This document shows, in pieces, positions 51,482 through 59,344 of a DNA stretch of 64,000 nucleotides. Position numbers and translations under genes: made by a program. This DNA is from JAYZDK01 sp964604165 (lineage in GTDB: Bacteria; Myxococcota_A; UBA796; CAJQPC01). The DNA is taken from assembly GCA_964604165.1 (NCBI GenBank), contig CAZRYF010000019.1, forward strand, positions 1-64,000, given 5' to 3'. Each line of letters starts with the position of its first letter. The first letter of the stretch is position 1. Under the pieces are notes generated by a model. The model was not told where the DNA came from. It made no database searches and worked only from the letters and a program-made list of their open reading frames with translations.

Positions 51482-51939
51482 TGTTCTGCATCCTTCTTCA
51501 GGATGACCGTCATGGGCTCGTCGTCGCTGTCATCCACACAGCTCAACAAGGTGAGCAGAGTCAGCGAACAGTTGAGATCATCCCCCGCCGCCACAATCAC
51601 GTAGGTATTCTCGCCGGTAGAGCGAGCCCAGGCGCGGCTACTGTCCGACTCGCTGAGCTTTGCCTTAATCGTCAGCTCTTGCCCGTAGTAGTCCATGGTG
51701 GTGTCCGAGTCGGACTGCATCGAGTAGGTGACGTACCCCACCAGGTCAGAAAACATCCGCATGGATGCCGAGTAGACCACGTCCCCGTAGTAGGTCGAAC
51801 TGTAGATGTAGGGCATGGCCTCATCGTCCATTTCGGTCACGGACCAGGCCCCCACGAGCGGATCTTCTGCGCAGCCCGCAGCTGCGGTCAACCCCAGCGC
51901 CAGCGTGCCCGCAGCAGGGAGAGGGATTCGACGGGCCAT
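51478..51939 (-). CDS. Small secreted lipoprotein, middle of trio
   Basis: A 153-residue lipoprotein with signal ending AAAGC (about Cys23) and opening DPLVGAWSVTEMDDEAMP, a lipocalin-like GxW start. The body is beta-rich, with aromatic/Tyr-Ser strands (YIYSSTYYGDVVYSASMRM) and ends TVILKKDAEQ. It shares its pattern with the preceding lipoprotein gene (IVGEWTVDWFDGQALP there), suggesting tandem paralogy. Start ATG 51939 overlaps the previous stop (TAATG) and its own stop overlaps the next ATG. Function unknown. Confidence 0.65.
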   Translation of the reverse strand: MARRIPLPAAGTLALGLTAAAGCAEDPLVGAWSVTEMDDEAMPYIYSSTYYGDVVYSASMRMFSDLVGYVTYSMQSDSDTTMDYYGQELTIKAKLSESDSSRAWARSTGENTYVIVAAGDDLNCSLTLLTLLSCVDDSDDEPMTVILKKDAEQ

Positions 51940-52406
51940 TACCCCTCCTTTCGGCTGAACATGAACACGCCGCCTTCTTCCCGGTCATCGCAATCCAGCG
52001 GGCCCTCCTCACGAAGTGTGCAGTCCAGGTTCAGTGCATCGCCGTCATCACTCTCCTGGAGGCGAATCTGGAACCTGGCCTTGTCCACTTTTGTGACCAT
52101 GCCGGTGTACGTGTACGTTTCAGACTCGGAAGAGGAGTCGGTGGCGTAGGCGTTTGAGTAGCTGTACGCATAAGCGTATTGAATCTCAAGCGTGGCGGTC
52201 AGGGTCTCATCCACCCGCAACCAGCCGCTCATCGAAGTCGACTGGCTGTAGACGTAGCCGCTGTAGGTGACATCCGAGGTGTTCTCCACCGGCAAGGCCT
52301 GGCCGTCGAACCAATCGACGGTCCACTCCCCCACAATGTCGTCGGAACACCCGGTCAAACCGACGCCCAAGGCGGCCCGGCTCGGAATGACGCGTGTGTG
52401 TTTCAT
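51939..52406 (-). CDS. Small secreted lipoprotein, first of trio
   Basis: A 155-residue lipoprotein; signal MKHTRVIPSRAALGVGLTGC puts Cys20 at the lipobox. The mature protein begins DDIVGEWTVDWFDGQALP, a GxW lipocalin-like entry, then has Tyr/Ser-rich strands (YSGYVYSQSTSMSGWLRV) and ends FMFSRKEG. Start 52406 is preferred over the longer frame to 52535. It overlaps the next gene's start by TAATG. A small beta-barrel or lipid-binding role is conceivable but not shown. Confidence 0.65.
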   Translation of the reverse strand: MKHTRVIPSRAALGVGLTGCSDDIVGEWTVDWFDGQALPVENTSDVTYSGYVYSQSTSMSGWLRVDETLTATLEIQYAYAYSYSNAYATDSSSESETYTYTGMVTKVDKARFQIRLQESDDGDALNLDCTLREEGPLDCDDREEGGVFMFSRKEG

Positions 52407-52550
52407 CACCGAGACCCTACCACAGCCCATGCACAGCCTTCCTTCAGAGGGGTTGGTTCCAATTTGGGTCCAATGTTCCAACGCCACCCCCGCCGTTGAC
52501 AGCCGAAGGACCTCGCAATACGAGCCGTGCGCCATTTGGCACTGACGTGC

Positions 52551-52637
52551 GCGGAAGTGGCGGAATGGCAGACGCGCTAGGTTCAGGTCCTAGTGAGCAC
52601 TACGCTCGTGGGGGTTCGACTCCCCCCTTCCGCACCA
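52551..52637 (+). tRNA. tRNA-Leu (anticodon CAG)
   Basis: A class II tRNA with acceptor GCGGAAG paired to CTTCCGC, CCA encoded at 52635-52637, anticodon loop TTCAGGT (CAG) in stem CTAGG/CCTAG and a long variable arm (TGAGCACTACGCTCG). T-loop is GGGGGTTCGACTCCCCC. All standard elements are present. It reads CUG leucine codons. Confidence 0.97.
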
Positions 52638-52642
52638 TTTTT

Positions 52643-52668
52643 CGGCCGCATCCACCCGGGTGCGGCCG
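52643..52668 (+). terminator. Hairpin after tRNA-Leu
   Basis: CGGCCGCA (52643-52650) pairs perfectly with TGCGGCCG (52661-52668) around a 10-nt loop; TT and then pyrimidine-rich sequence follow. It is a probable intrinsic terminator for the tRNA transcript, though its T-tract is weak. Confidence 0.65.
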
Positions 52669-52771
52669 TTCTGCTTTCCCCCGACATCTGTGTCACGACG
52701 CGGCGCCCTTCGGGATACACCCTTGGGGTGTCCCTTTCGAAACGCCCCGCATTTCAGTTCTTTAAGCGATC

Positions 52772-52787
52772 TGGCACAGGACTTGCT
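52772..52787 (+). promoter_or_regulatory. Sigma-54-type promoter
   Basis: TGGCACAGGACTTGCT matches the -24/-12 consensus TGGCAC-N5-TTGCW with correct spacing (one base, the G after TGGCAC, differs from consensus). It lies 66 bp upstream of ATG 52853, the first gene of a three-gene envelope operon, with a plausible transcription start about 12 bp after the TTGC. Enhancer-binding-protein control would be expected. Confidence 0.65.
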
Positions 52788-52852
52788 CTGTTTCGGCGCG
52801 AGAGATCCCGGACTTGCGTCCACACCTTCCCCTTCAGCCCCCTGGAGATCCC

Positions 52853-54466
52853 ATGCAACGCATTGGACTGCTTTCCGTTTCCCTCTTGATCGTCGCTGCT
52901 GGATGCAGTGATTACGACGTTGGTGCCTCGAAGGAGTCCGCCGACTGGGGCGACACGGGCTGGAATGGCGCCGCTGACGAGGCCGATGCCGACGCCGACG
53001 GCGACATGGACGCCGATGGCGACGACGAAGCCTGGGGCAGCGAGACCGAAAACGACTTCCTCAAGCTGCTTCCCGCAGTCACCGACCGCTATGTCTTCGT
53101 GGCCAATCCGGCCCGGAACACCGTGACCCGCATCGGCGTGCCCAGCCTGGAAGTGGACACCGTGGAGGTGGGCGTGGAGCCTGATCAGGTGATCACCACG
53201 GCGGACTACGCGAAAGCCGTCACCTACAACAAGGGTTCCGACGACCTGTCCATAATCGATGTAGATGGCGAGGAGTTGGAGGTCAGTACGGTCTCCGTGC
53301 TCCAGAACCTGAACTCGCTGGTGCTGTCCCCGGACGGCACCTGGGCCATCGTCTTTCATGATGCAGACCTGGACGAGCAGGGCACCGGCTCCGGCACCCA
53401 GTCCTTCAACGAGATTTCCGTGGTCAACACGGACACCGAAGAGCACTTCCCCATGGTGGTCGGGCGCAACCCGCACCAGGTGAAGTTCACGGACGACTCC
53501 TCCATCGGGCTGGTCATCTCGGACGAGAAACTGGCGCTGATTGACCTGGCGAGCGGCACCCCCGAGCGCCGGATTGTCGAGATCTCCGATGACCTCCTGG
53601 ATGCCCCCCGGGCCGAGGAGCTGGAGATCACCCCGAACGGCAGCTACGCCTTCATTCGCCAGTACGGCACCACCGAGATCAAGCTGGTGGACCTGACCAG
53701 CGAAGAGGTCACGGACCTGCCGGTCGAAGACAACCCGACGGACCTGGATCTCTCCCCAGACGGCGCCACCGCCGTCGTCGTGGACCGCGGCGCAGGCAAG
53801 CTGTTTCTCTTCCCCACGGACGATCCAGAGACCGCCATCGCCGAGGAGATTCTCCTTCCCGAGAACGAGCTGATCGGCTCAATGCAGTTCTCCCCGGACG
53901 CCTCCAAGGCCATCCTCTACACCACAGCCGCTGCGGTCTCCCACTACACCACGTGGGACCTGGATGCTGCGGATCCCGACGACGCCATGACGGTTCGCCC
54001 CCTGGTGAAGCCCGTCAAAAGCGTTCGCATCACCCCGAACGGCGGGGGACTCGTGGTCTTCCATTCGGATGAGAGCGGCACCGACTCGGACCCGGCTTTC
54101 GCGGGCAAGCACGCCTTGACCCTCATCGATCTGGACGACTTCCTGGACAACCCGATGATCCTGCCAGGCGAGCCCACCGCCTACGCCAACGCCAGCAGTG
54201 GAGACGTGGGCTTCTACATCATGGAAGGCCACAAGACGATGACCATGGTGATCTTCGACTCGCTCCTGCACCAGGACATCCCGCTGAAGTCGCCGCCGGT
54301 GCATGTCGGCGTGCTGCCAGACACCCACTACGCGTACGTCAACCAGGAACACGACCTGGGACGGCTCACGTTCTACGACCCCGCAAACCCCATCGACGCA
54401 GACGACGACGTGGTGAAGACCATCACCGGTTTCGAGCTGAACTCCGCCACCGAACACCACGAATAG
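52853..54466 (+). CDS. YncE-like beta-propeller lipoprotein
   Basis: A 537-residue secreted lipoprotein: MQRIGLLSVSLLIVAAGC (Cys18) then an Asp/Ala/Gly linker (EADADADGDMDADGDDEAWG). The rest is a run of WD/YncE-like blades (YVFVANPARNTVTRIGVPS, KAVTYNKGSDDLSIIDVDG, HAYVNQEHDLGRLTFYDPAN-like). No catalytic motif. ATG 52853 has GGAGATCCC upstream. It is the first gene of the operon behind the sigma-54 promoter, 9 bp before the second lipoprotein. Confidence 0.78.
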   Translation: MQRIGLLSVSLLIVAAGCSDYDVGASKESADWGDTGWNGAADEADADADGDMDADGDDEAWGSETENDFLKLLPAVTDRYVFVANPARNTVTRIGVPSLEVDTVEVGVEPDQVITTADYAKAVTYNKGSDDLSIIDVDGEELEVSTVSVLQNLNSLVLSPDGTWAIVFHDADLDEQGTGSGTQSFNEISVVNTDTEEHFPMVVGRNPHQVKFTDDSSIGLVISDEKLALIDLASGTPERRIVEISDDLLDAPRAEELEITPNGSYAFIRQYGTTEIKLVDLTSEEVTDLPVEDNPTDLDLSPDGATAVVVDRGAGKLFLFPTDDPETAIAEEILLPENELIGSMQFSPDASKAILYTTAAAVSHYTTWDLDAADPDDAMTVRPLVKPVKSVRITPNGGGLVVFHSDESGTDSDPAFAGKHALTLIDLDDFLDNPMILPGEPTAYANASSGDVGFYIMEGHKTMTMVIFDSLLHQDIPLKSPPVHVGVLPDTHYAYVNQEHDLGRLTFYDPANPIDADDDVVKTITGFELNSATEHHE

Positions 54467-54475
54467 GAAGACCCC

Positions 54476-56098
54476 ATGACCCGCTCAATATTGATTGGAA
54501 TGGGCGTTCTCGCCCTGGCAGCCTGCAACCCCTGGGACAATTTGCCCCAGAACGGAAACAACTCCTGGACCCACTCCTTGTGGGATGCCAACGTGACTTC
54601 CACCCTGACCCACCTCTACGTGCGGCTTCCCGGGGGAGAGTCCGACCCCTCCGCCCACAACGAGGGAGACACCGGCTGGTACGACTACGGGTATTACAGC
54701 GAGTCCGCCCGAGGGGTGGGGCAGCTACTGCGCCTGGACGACTCGGGCAAAGCCGGCACCGTGGAGACCGTGAATCTGGGCGGTGCCGCCGCCACCAGGA
54801 TCGAAGTGGCCCCAGATGGCGCCACCACGCTTGTTTTCTCGCGCCTTCCGGGCTGCGACACCACCGATACGGACATTGAGACCCTCGAGGAGTGTGTCGA
54901 AGAAGGAGACACCGTCGAGTGGAAGAGCGAAGTCCACCTGGTCCGCGGCTCGTCCGTGGAGAAGACCTGGGACCTCCCCCCCCACTTGAACGCGATCTCC
55001 TTTTCCGCAGACAGTGCCCACGCGGTGGCGTTCATGGATGCGAGCCTCCCAGCAGATGTGGGCGCCGGCGGCCTGGCCAATGTGAGCGCCGTGCAGTTCT
55101 TGAACCTGGCCAACCCGCAGGACGAACTCAAGAGCGTAAACATCGGCTACGGCGTCGAGCGCGTGTTGTTTACAGAAGGCAACACCAAGGCGGTGGTGCT
55201 CTCCGAGTCTGAGGTTGTCGTGGTGGACATGACCAACGACTACAAGCCGATCATCACCTACCACCTCGCCCTGGATGTGGATGATGAGATCACCCCCAAG
55301 GATGCGGACCTCACCCCGGATGGGAACACCGCGTTTCTGACGGTGGAAGGCAGCGGTGACTTGTACGCCCTGGACCTGGTGGCTGAGTCCATCAACATTG
55401 TGGACCTGGATGCCTCTCCGGCGGACATGATCGTCAATGACAGCGCCGACCGAACGGCCCTGGTCTACTCCAGCCGCGCCCAGGTGGACCTGGTGGATCA
55501 CAACCTCATGGAGCTGGAGACCATCTCCCTCGATGAGCCGGCCAACGAGATGATCGAGTTTCAGCAGAGCGGCGCGGTGCTGCTCTTCAACACCGGGGGC
55601 TACAAGGATGTCTACAAAGTCGACCTGGTCACAAGTGAGGTCCAGGAGTGGCGCCTCAAGAGCCCGCCCACGCGGGTGGTGGTCACCAGCGACGAGACCC
55701 GCGCGGTCGTGTTCACCCAGCCTTCCGGCAGCAACAGCAACTACGGTGTGGAGATCCTGGATCTCACCTCCGAGAGCGGCGGTGCCACGAACCTGGAGAG
55801 CCAGAACCAGCCCTTGGACCTGGCCCTCACGGAGACCCACGCCCTGGTACTGCTTGCAGGAGTCAGCGACCTGTTGCAGGTCCGGCTGGCTGATGGCTTC
55901 ACCCAGGCGGTAGAGCTGGAAGACACACCCCTGGGCATTGGGAATTTCGGCTCCAGCGACTTTTGGATCACCCACGACGCCGCGTTGGGCCTTGTGAGTT
56001 TCTACGACCCCGCAACCGAGGAACTGGTGAGCATCGGTGGATTCGCCACCGCCGGCCTGTTCCAGGACGAGACCCCCCTTCCCGGGCAGGAGAACTGA
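54476..56098 (+). CDS. Second beta-propeller lipoprotein of operon
   Basis: A 540-residue paralogue-like lipoprotein with signal MTRSILIGMGVLALAAC (Cys17). Its blades have the same repeated pattern as the preceding gene: RIEVAPDGATTLVFSR, then AVVLSESEVVVVDMTNDYK and DLYALDLVAESINIVDLD. The N-terminus has a distinct Gly/Tyr-rich insert (DTGWYDYGYYSESARGVG). TAGGAAGACCCC gives the ribosome site. It probably works with its neighbours as a surface complex. The exact substrate or ligand is unknown. Confidence 0.78.
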   Translation: MTRSILIGMGVLALAACNPWDNLPQNGNNSWTHSLWDANVTSTLTHLYVRLPGGESDPSAHNEGDTGWYDYGYYSESARGVGQLLRLDDSGKAGTVETVNLGGAAATRIEVAPDGATTLVFSRLPGCDTTDTDIETLEECVEEGDTVEWKSEVHLVRGSSVEKTWDLPPHLNAISFSADSAHAVAFMDASLPADVGAGGLANVSAVQFLNLANPQDELKSVNIGYGVERVLFTEGNTKAVVLSESEVVVVDMTNDYKPIITYHLALDVDDEITPKDADLTPDGNTAFLTVEGSGDLYALDLVAESINIVDLDASPADMIVNDSADRTALVYSSRAQVDLVDHNLMELETISLDEPANEMIEFQQSGAVLLFNTGGYKDVYKVDLVTSEVQEWRLKSPPTRVVVTSDETRAVVFTQPSGSNSNYGVEILDLTSESGGATNLESQNQPLDLALTETHALVLLAGVSDLLQVRLADGFTQAVELEDTPLGIGNFGSSDFWITHDAALGLVSFYDPATEELVSIGGFATAGLFQDETPLPGQEN

Positions 56099-56100
56099 TC

Positions 56101-56721
56101 ATGAAGAACACGATTGCATTGCTCACCCTCCTGCTTCCCTCTCTCGCGCTGGCCGAGGCCGGCCCCCGAGAATTCAGTCTGGAGCGAAACCAGCTGTCCA
56201 ACCTGGGCGACGCATGGAACGTCTTCGCCGACGAGGACGGACTGATGACCTCGGGCATTGGATTCGCCCAAGACCTGGACAAGAACCTGTCCGTGGTGGC
56301 CAGCTACCACTTTGGACAGGCCGGCTCCGAAAACTACATGCCGGAAGACCCCGGCAACGCCGAGGGATTCGTGGCAGCGTTCAACGCCCACCAGCTCACC
56401 GCCGGTGTGCGGGGAGACCTGGGCGGAACCGGTTTCGTGCAGCCTTTCGTCTCCGCAAAGGCCACTGCACTCTTGGGCGTGGTGCGCTTGGACGACGACC
56501 TGGACTCGGACGAAAACCTGACCCAGAGCCAGGCCATGGGGATTGCCCCCGGTGGGGTGCTGGCGGCTGGAATCTCCGGACTCATTCCAGTGGGCCCCGG
56601 ACATGTCCGCCTGGACACGGAGCTTGGTTACGCCCACTCCCTGTCCATGGGCATCGGAGAGATCGGCTCCTTGCAGTTCTCCGGTTTCCACATGCGGTGG
56701 GGTGCTGGAATTCGATTCTAG
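56101..56721 (+). CDS. Outer-membrane beta-barrel protein
   Basis: A 206-residue protein with a cleavable signal peptide (MKNTIALLTLLLPSLALA) and alternating amphipathic strands ending in Phe (GIGFAQDLDKNLSVVASYHF, GVRGDLGGTGFVQPFVSAK, then FHMRWGAGIRF), the usual C-terminal aromatic signature of OmpA-like or OmpW-like barrels. ATG 56101 lies 2 bp after the preceding stop (TGATCATG). It completes the sigma-54-driven operon, with two lipoproteins probably exposed at the surface. Its stop lies inside the left terminal repeat of the MITE-like element. Confidence 0.78.
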   Translation: MKNTIALLTLLLPSLALAEAGPREFSLERNQLSNLGDAWNVFADEDGLMTSGIGFAQDLDKNLSVVASYHFGQAGSENYMPEDPGNAEGFVAAFNAHQLTAGVRGDLGGTGFVQPFVSAKATALLGVVRLDDDLDSDENLTQSQAMGIAPGGVLAAGISGLIPVGPGHVRLDTELGYAHSLSMGIGEIGSLQFSGFHMRWGAGIRF

Positions 56722-56880
56722 GAGGCTGTAGTGCATTGCTCCCGTTGACTGGCTTGCCGACGCAATTCCAGACACTTCCGCTCTTCGGTCACATGTCCAG
56801 ATATGTTCACTCCTCCCGTAAGCACCTGTAATCACATGTGCGACGCCATTCTCGGTCCGCAATGCGCTACAGCCTCCTAG
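56718..56880. repeat. 163-bp MITE-like element with terminal inverted repeats
   Basis: 21-bp arms at 56718-56738 and 56860-56880 begin CTAGGAGGCTGTAG and are mirrored with one mismatch (T versus C). If the arms start at GAGGCTG, CTAG at each end could be a 4-bp target duplication, as produced by some IS5-family (IS427-type) elements; unverified. The interior has no ORF and shows short sub-repeats (CACATGT). It lies between the barrel gene's stop and the feo regulatory region. Confidence 0.75.
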
Positions 56881-56899
56881 CCCCCCAAGGGTGACTGAA

Positions 56900-56918
56900 A
56901 ATGAAATTCAATTTCATT
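56900..56918 (+). promoter_or_regulatory. Fur-box-like palindrome upstream of feoA
   Basis: AATGAAATTCAATTTCATT is a perfect 9-1-9 palindrome similar to the GATAATGATAATCATTATC Fur consensus and lies 30 bp before the feoA GTG. Binding of ferric-uptake regulator there would repress feoAB under iron sufficiency. Inference from position and shape. Confidence 0.75.
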
Positions 56919-56947
56919 CGGGTTACACTGCTGAAGAGGAAACAGCA

Positions 56948-57202
56948 GTGAGGCTTCCCTTGTCCAAGGTTCCGCTGCACACACCCGCCACGGTTTGTGC
57001 GGTGAAAGGCGAGCGCACGTTTCGTCGTCGACTGATGGAGTTGGGCCTCGTACCTGGAACGAGCGTGTGCATTTCCAAAGTGGCCCCCCTTGGAGACCCC
57101 ATAGAGCTAATGGTCCGCGGAGGAAGGCTCTCCCTTCGACGACACGAGGCTGAAATCCTCCAGGTGGAGCTTCTCCAGGAACCAAGGGCCTCGGTCGCGT
57201 GA
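56948..57202 (+). CDS. feoA: Ferrous iron transport protein FeoA
   Basis: An 84-residue SH3-like cytosolic partner of FeoB. It opens RLPLSKVPLHTPATVCAVKG and has FRRRLMELGLVPGTSVCISK and EAEILQVELL, typical FeoA. GTG 56948 is chosen from GAGGA about 8 bp upstream and the family start; an upstream in-frame ATG at 56891 would lie in the Fur box. Its TGA overlaps the FeoB GTG (GTGA). Likely Fur-regulated from 56900-56918. Confidence 0.92.
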   Translation: MRLPLSKVPLHTPATVCAVKGERTFRRRLMELGLVPGTSVCISKVAPLGDPIELMVRGGRLSLRRHEAEILQVELLQEPRASVA

Positions 57203-59322
57203 ACGAACCCCAACTGCCTCGCCGCGTGGTCGTGGCGGGGAGCCCGAACACCGGCAAAACCACCCTGTTCAACCGACTCACCGGGTCGCGTGCCCGGATC
57301 GGAAACTACCCGGGGGTGACAGTCGAGCGCCGATCGGGGCTCCTGCGGGCCTCAACAAAGGAGGGGCACGCACCCATCGAGCTGGTAGACCTGCCCGGAG
57401 CCTACTCCCTCTGCGCTCGCTCTCCGGAAGAGATGGTGGCCCTCTCCTCGATTCTCGGCCTGGAGGACGGCCACCGTCCGGATGCAGCGGTGGTGGTGCT
57501 CGACGCGACCCAACTGGCGCGAAGTCTGTACATCGGAGTGCAGCTCACCGAGCTGGATGTGCCCTGCGTCTTCGCGCTGAATCTGGTAGACGAGGCCGGG
57601 GATCGCGCACCGGACGCAGAGGCGCTGAGCCGTACACTGAACGCCCCAGTGGTGGCCACCAACGCCCGCGCTGGCACAGGCCTGGACGCGCTGGTGGAGA
57701 CCCTTCGCGAAAGCCTCCAGTCGCCGGTCGAGGTGCCCAACCTGCCGGTGTCCTACCCGCCGGCCCTCCTCGCGGATGTAGAGGCCGTCCTTCCCGCCAT
57801 TCCCGACTCGTGGAGCGGCAGCAAGCGACGAAACCAGGGACTGGCTCTCTGGGCCTTGAACAGCATCGGAAGGGAGGACGAGCTGGTCCGGGTTCCGGAT
57901 CGCCTGCGCTCCGCAGTCCAGGCCTGTTGGGAGGCTGCAGCCAACGAGGGCCGCGACCTGGACGCTGAAATCAGCATTGCCCGCTATGCCTGGCTCGACA
58001 CCCTCTCCCCCCCCACCCACGACTCCAGCCGCTCCAGGACCCAGCGGGTCGACGCCGTCCTCTTGCATCCCGTCTGGGGATTCGCACTCTTCCTCTTGCT
58101 GATGCTGGTGATCTTCCAGTCCTTGTTCGCCTGGTCCGACCCAGCGATCGGCGCAGTGGAGGGAGCCTTCACATGGCTCGGTGACCTGGCACGAGACCTC
58201 CTCCCAGCAAGCGTCTGGACAGATCTCGTGACTGAGGGCGTCCTCTCTGGCGTCGGGAGCGTCCTGGTCTTCCTGCCCCAGATTCTTCTTCTCTTCCTGT
58301 TCATCGGCATCATGGAGGACTCGGGCTACATGTCCCGGGCCGCATACCTGATGGACCGGATCATGCGCTCCATTGGCCTGCATGGCCGGGCCTTTGTTCC
58401 CATGATGTCCGGCTTCGCCTGCGCCGTTCCCGCCATCATGGCGACCCGCACCATGGAGCGCCAACGAGACCGCCTCCTCACCATGATGGTGGTGCCCTTG
58501 ATGAGCTGCTCTGCCAGGCTGCCGGTCTACACCCTGATCATCGCGGCCCTCTTTCCACCGAGTCGGCTCTACGGGATTTTTCCGGTCCAGGGGCTGCTCA
58601 TGGTCAGCATGTACCTCTTTTCCACGCTCATCGCCCTGGCGGCCGCAGCGGTTCTTGGGCGCACGGTGCTTCGAGGAAGGCAAGTGCCTTTTCTGATGGA
58701 GCTGCCCCCGTATCGGCTCCCGACCCTCGGGCAGGTCTTGTTGCGCATGTGGGAACGATCCCGCCTGTTCCTGACCGAGGCCGGCAGCGTCATCCTGGTA
58801 TGCACCATCCTGCTCTGGGGACTGCTCTCCTTTCCCAAGATCGACCCTCCTCCTCCGAGCGCTTCTGCTGCCGAGGTGGCCACATGGCAAGCCGTCTCTC
58901 TTGAGCGCTCCTACGGCGGCCAGCTCGGCAAGGGGATCGAACCCGTGATCGCCCCCTTGGGATTTGACTGGAAGATCGGGGTGGGCCTGATCGGAGCCTT
59001 CGCCGCCCGGGAGGTCTTCGTGTCCACCATGGGGCTGGTCTACGGGGTAGGGGATGGCGTCGACGAGGCCAGCCTACCCCTTCGAGAGCACATGCGTCGA
59101 GAGGTCCACGCAGACGGAACGCCCGTCTACACCCCGCTCATGGGGCTCTCGTTGATGGTCTTCTTTGCGCTGGCCTGCCAGTGCATGAGCACTCTGGCCG
59201 TGGTCCGAAGAGAGACCCACTCCTGGCGATGGCCCGCCTTCATGATGGCCTACATGACGGCGCTGGCCTGGGTCGCCAGCTTCGGGGTCTTCCAAGTAGG
59301 CAGACTGCTCGGATGGGGCTGA
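57199..59322 (+). CDS. feoB: Ferrous iron transporter FeoB
   Basis: A 707-residue inner-membrane Fe(II) permease with N-terminal G domain: G1 GSPNTGKT (14-21), G2 GNYPGVTVE (35-43), G3 DLPG (64-67), G4 NLVD (128-131). Then a helical domain and about 8-10 transmembrane helices, with the conserved core SGYMSRAAYLMDRI and MSGFACAVPAIMATRTM, and GAFAAREVFVSTMGLVYGVG. The overlap with feoA (GTGA) and the Fur-like palindrome support function in iron uptake. No feoC is beside it. Confidence 0.96.
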   Translation: MNEPQLPRRVVVAGSPNTGKTTLFNRLTGSRARIGNYPGVTVERRSGLLRASTKEGHAPIELVDLPGAYSLCARSPEEMVALSSILGLEDGHRPDAAVVVLDATQLARSLYIGVQLTELDVPCVFALNLVDEAGDRAPDAEALSRTLNAPVVATNARAGTGLDALVETLRESLQSPVEVPNLPVSYPPALLADVEAVLPAIPDSWSGSKRRNQGLALWALNSIGREDELVRVPDRLRSAVQACWEAAANEGRDLDAEISIARYAWLDTLSPPTHDSSRSRTQRVDAVLLHPVWGFALFLLLMLVIFQSLFAWSDPAIGAVEGAFTWLGDLARDLLPASVWTDLVTEGVLSGVGSVLVFLPQILLLFLFIGIMEDSGYMSRAAYLMDRIMRSIGLHGRAFVPMMSGFACAVPAIMATRTMERQRDRLLTMMVVPLMSCSARLPVYTLIIAALFPPSRLYGIFPVQGLLMVSMYLFSTLIALAAAAVLGRTVLRGRQVPFLMELPPYRLPTLGQVLLRMWERSRLFLTEAGSVILVCTILLWGLLSFPKIDPPPPSASAAEVATWQAVSLERSYGGQLGKGIEPVIAPLGFDWKIGVGLIGAFAAREVFVSTMGLVYGVGDGVDEASLPLREHMRREVHADGTPVYTPLMGLSLMVFFALACQCMSTLAVVRRETHSWRWPAFMMAYMTALAWVASFGVFQVGRLLGWG

Positions 59323-59344
59323 AGCTCAAGGCCAGCCCGAAAGG

